Source: Halorubrum aidingense JCM 13560
Lineage (GTDB): Archaea; Halobacteriota; Halobacteria; Halobacteriales; Haloferacaceae
Direction of reading: 5' to 3'
Assembly: GCF_000336995.1 (NCBI RefSeq)
Contig: NZ_AOJI01000002.1
Location: 132,503 to 196,502 of the forward strand
DNA: 64,000 bases
Shown here: positions 61,632 through 64,000 of the stretch, in pieces
Position numbering within the stretch: the stretch's first letter is position 1
Layout: each line of letters begins with the position of its first letter
Notes under the pieces: generated by a model
What the model was told of the DNA's origin: nothing
Seen by the model: only the letters and a program-made list of their open reading frames with translations
The model's database searches: none
Program-made: the position numbers and the translations under genes

Positions 61632-62627
61632 ATGGTCCTCCACGCCGTCGAAAACGTCGAGGAAGCGTTCGGTGTCACGCGGGAGTTTCTGACGCCGATC
61701 GACCTCCGCCGCTGGCTGAAGCTCGCTTTCATCGTGTTCTTCGTCGGGAGCGGTGTGAGCTTCCCGACGGTACAGTTCAACACGTCGACGCCGCCGGGAG
61801 ACGTCGCAAACGGTGAGATTCCGTTCAACGCCCCGATCGACGCCCCGATCGACGTCGTGACGCTCGTCGTCGCACTCGCCGTTGCGGGAGTCCTCCTCGG
61901 TGCGCTGTTCGCGCTGATCGGGGCGATCATGGAGTTCGTGCTGATCGAGTCGCTCCGGACCGGCGAGGTGTCGATCCGGCGCTACTGGCGCCGGCGCTGG
62001 CGCCAAGGCCTGCGTCTGTTCGTGTTCCGGGTCGTGATCGGGCTTCCGATACTCGCGCTGGTCGTCGGGTGGCTCGCGCTGCTCATCGCCCCGATCGTCA
62101 CCGGGGGCGACCCAGCGATCCCCCTTACCGCGTTTTTCGTCGGGATCCCCGTGGTGTTCCTCATCGGCGTGCTGTACGCGCTGGTGTCCGGGTTGACGAC
62201 CGTGTTCGTCGTGCCGCTCATGGTCCAAACTGACACCGGCGTGCTCGCGGCGTGGGGGCGGCTCTGGGGGTCGATCAAGACGGCGTGGAAACAGTACGTG
62301 GCGTACGTCGTGGTCGCGTTCCTGTTGACGATCGCGGCCGGGATCATCGCGTCTATCGCCATCGGGCTCGTCGCGATCGTGCTTCTCATCCCGGCTCTCG
62401 TCGTGGCGGGAGTCACACACGTGACCGTCTCGCTCTCGTCGACGGCCGGAATCGTCGTGCTCGTCGGGCTCGCGCTGCTGTTCGGACTGTCGGTGTTCGG
62501 GATGTGGCTGCTCGCGCAGGTGCCGATCGTGACGTACCTCCGGTATTACGCGTTGCTCGTGCTCGGTGACATCGAGGAGTCGTTCGACGTCCTCGACGAT
62601 CGGCGGCCACCGGCCGACGGCCGATGA
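61632..62627 (+). CDS. Multi-pass membrane protein, DUF7544-like
   Basis: The 331-aa protein starts at the ATG at 61632 (an upstream in-frame GTG at 61623 adds three residues). It has six to seven hydrophobic helices, among them WLKLAFIVFFVGSGVS, VDVVTLVVALAVAGVLLGAL, VVIGLPILALVVGWLALLIA and a long AIVLLIPALVVAGVTHVTV. A basic cytosolic RRYWRRRWRQG segment lies near residue 120. It is similar in style to haloarchaeal DUF7544 membrane proteins of unknown function. The stop overlaps the start of the CPBP protease by ATGA, so they are co-translated and may work together. Confidence 0.8.
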   Translation: MVLHAVENVEEAFGVTREFLTPIDLRRWLKLAFIVFFVGSGVSFPTVQFNTSTPPGDVANGEIPFNAPIDAPIDVVTLVVALAVAGVLLGALFALIGAIMEFVLIESLRTGEVSIRRYWRRRWRQGLRLFVFRVVIGLPILALVVGWLALLIAPIVTGGDPAIPLTAFFVGIPVVFLIGVLYALVSGLTTVFVVPLMVQTDTGVLAAWGRLWGSIKTAWKQYVAYVVVAFLLTIAAGIIASIAIGLVAIVLLIPALVVAGVTHVTVSLSSTAGIVVLVGLALLFGLSVFGMWLLAQVPIVTYLRYYALLVLGDIEESFDVLDDRRPPADGR

Positions 62628-63439
62628 CCGGCGCCGCCCCGACGTGGCGTGCGACCGCCCGCGGCGCGGTCGCGCTGTTCGCGCTCGGAATGGCCGGCGT
62701 CGTCGCGCTCGCGGTCTACTCCGTGCCGGCCCTCCGAGCGATCCCGGAACTGGCAGTGCTGTCGTATCCCGCGCTCGTGGCGCTCGCGGGCGCGAATTCG
62801 ACGGTCATCCTCACCGTGTTCGCGGTTCTCGGCGCGGCCACCGCCCCGCGGACCGGACTCCGCTCACACGTCTTCGCGTGGGCGTCCGGCGGCACTCCGG
62901 ACTGGCGCGCGTTTCGGCGATCGCTGCCGCTTGCGGTCGCGATGGGTGTGGTGCTGTTCGCGCTCATCATCGCCCTCGACGTCGCGTTCGCCCCGTTCAC
63001 TGAACTCACCGTCGTCGACGGCACCACGGGCGCGACAGCGCTCGGAGACGTGCTCGCGGCCGCCCCGATGCGGCTCCTCTACGGAGGGATCACAGAAGAG
63101 ATCCTGCTCCGGTGGGGAGTTATGGCTCCGATCGCGTTCGTGCTCTGGTGGGTCCGAAACGCGATTCGCGAGGCGACGGAGACCCCGTCTCCGACGGTGA
63201 TGTGGATCGCGATCGTCGCGAGCGCGGTGGCGTTCGGCGTCGGCCACCTACCCGCGCTCGCGACGACGGTCGACCTCACGGCCGTGCTGGTCGTCCGAAC
63301 CATCCTGTTGAACGCGATCGCAGGCGTGGGGCTCGGCTGGTTGTTCTGGCGGCGATCGCTGGAAACGGCGATGGTCGCGCACGCGACCTTCCACGTCGTG
63401 CTCGTCGGGGTGTCTGTGGTCGCGATTCTGCTGTCGTAG
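62624..63439 (+). CDS. CPBP family intramembrane metalloprotease
   Basis: The 271-aa protein has several membrane helices and the CPBP/Rce1-type motifs: EEILLRWG near 148-155 (EExxxR), FGVGH near 205-209 (FxxxH) and HATFH near 253-257. These hold the Glu and His residues of the membrane-embedded active site. In archaea and bacteria such proteases process prenylated or small peptides, often in bacteriocin or stress contexts. The overlap with the preceding membrane-protein gene (ATGA) implies a functional pair. Specific substrate unknown. Confidence 0.87.
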   Translation: MTGAAPTWRATARGAVALFALGMAGVVALAVYSVPALRAIPELAVLSYPALVALAGANSTVILTVFAVLGAATAPRTGLRSHVFAWASGGTPDWRAFRRSLPLAVAMGVVLFALIIALDVAFAPFTELTVVDGTTGATALGDVLAAAPMRLLYGGITEEILLRWGVMAPIAFVLWWVRNAIREATETPSPTVMWIAIVASAVAFGVGHLPALATTVDLTAVLVVRTILLNAIAGVGLGWLFWRRSLETAMVAHATFHVVLVGVSVVAILLS

Positions 63440-63578
63440 TGCTCGAGTCGCCGTTCACCGGAGGTCAGCTGGAGGTCACACCCCGTGTGTGCACACCAGC
63501 GTCCGGATATCTACCATGGCAACACCGGCGATAGTGTCAAATAAAAAAAGTTATGAGCGTCGATCACCGCTTGACGAT

Positions 63579-64000
63579 ATGGCGCCCTCCACAGCCAGTA
63601 TCGTCACAGCAGCGCTCGGTACACTCGCGGTCGTCGTCGCAGCAGGTCCCGGTCTGTGGACAGCGATCACGCACCGCGACAGCGACAACGGGCTCTCATT
63701 TGGGCTCCTTACCGTTGGAGTGGCCGTCTGGAACGGGACGACTATCCTGCAGGTGCTGGCTCAAGAAGTAGCAGTACAGACGTATTTTCTCGGGTTGTCG
63801 CTTGTGGGAACAGCGATGACGGGATTGGGGTGGGTACTGTTCGCGAGTACCGCACACAGTACACCGAGGCACCTCGAACGGCGCTCGGTCTATGCGTTGG
63901 CTGCTCTTACCGTCGGATTACACAGCGGAATCGCCGTGACAGCACCGATTCACGAGCTGTATTGGAGCGGCATCGCAGACACGAGCGCGGTGTACGGGGT
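63579..64000 (+). CDS. N-terminal part of a 7TM sensor (histidine kinase-like), truncated by window
   Basis: The frame is open from the ATG at 63579 to the window end. It gives about 140 residues: APSTASIVTAALGTLAVVVA (first helix), then LSFGLLTVGVAVWNGTTILQ, YFLGLSLVGTAMTGLGWVLF and YALAALTVGLHSGIAVTAPI. Four to five hydrophobic helices with this spacing resemble the N-terminal 7TM region of haloarchaeal histidine kinases, like that of the gene at 44809. The kinase part lies beyond 64000. Confidence 0.7.
   Translation, partial: MAPSTASIVTAALGTLAVVVAAGPGLWTAITHRDSDNGLSFGLLTVGVAVWNGTTILQVLAQEVAVQTYFLGLSLVGTAMTGLGWVLFASTAHSTPRHLERRSVYALAALTVGLHSGIAVTAPIHELYWSGIADTSAVYG

Overview
The window is a haloarchaeal chromosome segment. 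It is GC-rich. Its proteins are acidic, Asp/Glu-rich and Tat-exported (RR signal peptides, many with lipoboxes). Many genes begin 20-40 bases after an archaeal TATA box with no Shine-Dalgarno sequence, as leaderless genes do. It carries haloarchaeal hallmarks: a CetZ tubulin-like protein, BgaH-type beta-galactosidase, HTH_10 and DUF7344-like winged helices, 7TM histidine kinases and a BCCT carrier. A Haloferacales relative (Halorubrum/Haloferax side) is plausible, but the genus cannot be fixed by eye.

Layout. 0-2.1 kb: HpcH/HpaI aldolase and a winged-helix/DICT sensor pair. 2.1-2.5 kb: remnant of a ferritin-like gene. 2.6-15.7 kb: a candidate compatible-solute catabolic island with a DoeA-like ectoine hydrolase, two AbgA-like M20 amidohydrolases, two class III aminotransferases, a D-2-hydroxyacid dehydrogenase, a BCCT transporter and an unknown 215-aa protein. 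Several of these promoters share a GTGTACAC / GTACACAG operator-like site. A small IS6-type MITE sits inside. 16-20 kb: SLC13 permease with TrkA-C domains and a two-RCK potassium channel. 19.9-23.5 kb: exported alpha/beta hydrolase, a PfkB kinase with an exact 93-bp internal duplication, a truncated HTH_10 regulator and a nucleoside hydrolase. 23.6-27.5 kb: methanethiol oxidase with a 2Fe-2S ferredoxin, then an ABC exporter. 27.7-43.6 kb: exported propeller and repeat proteins, P450, CetZ, an SDR, a histidine kinase, lipoproteins and a membrane-anchored serine hydrolase. 43.7-46.5 kb: small membrane proteins, an odd tRNA-like gene and a 7TM histidine kinase.

46.5-60.8 kb is a galactoside island. 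An ABC importer (48.3-52.7 kb), BgaH and a GH36 alpha-galactosidase would supply galactose. An SDR (candidate galactose dehydrogenase), DgoD galactonate dehydratase, a KdgK-type kinase and a KDPG/KDPGal aldolase would then form the semi-phosphorylative DeLey-Doudoroff route to pyruvate and glyceraldehyde 3-phosphate. An IclR regulator is divergent from the transporter, with a perfect palindrome between them. The last 3 kb hold a glutamine amidotransferase, a multi-pass membrane protein, a CPBP protease and the start of another 7TM sensor.

The best candidates for something undescribed are the co-regulated ectoine-type island lacking a recognisable DoeB, the tRNA-like gene with a non-canonical anticodon domain, and the palindrome-bordered structured element at 54.9-55.3 kb. 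All assignments come from reading motifs; no database search was run.
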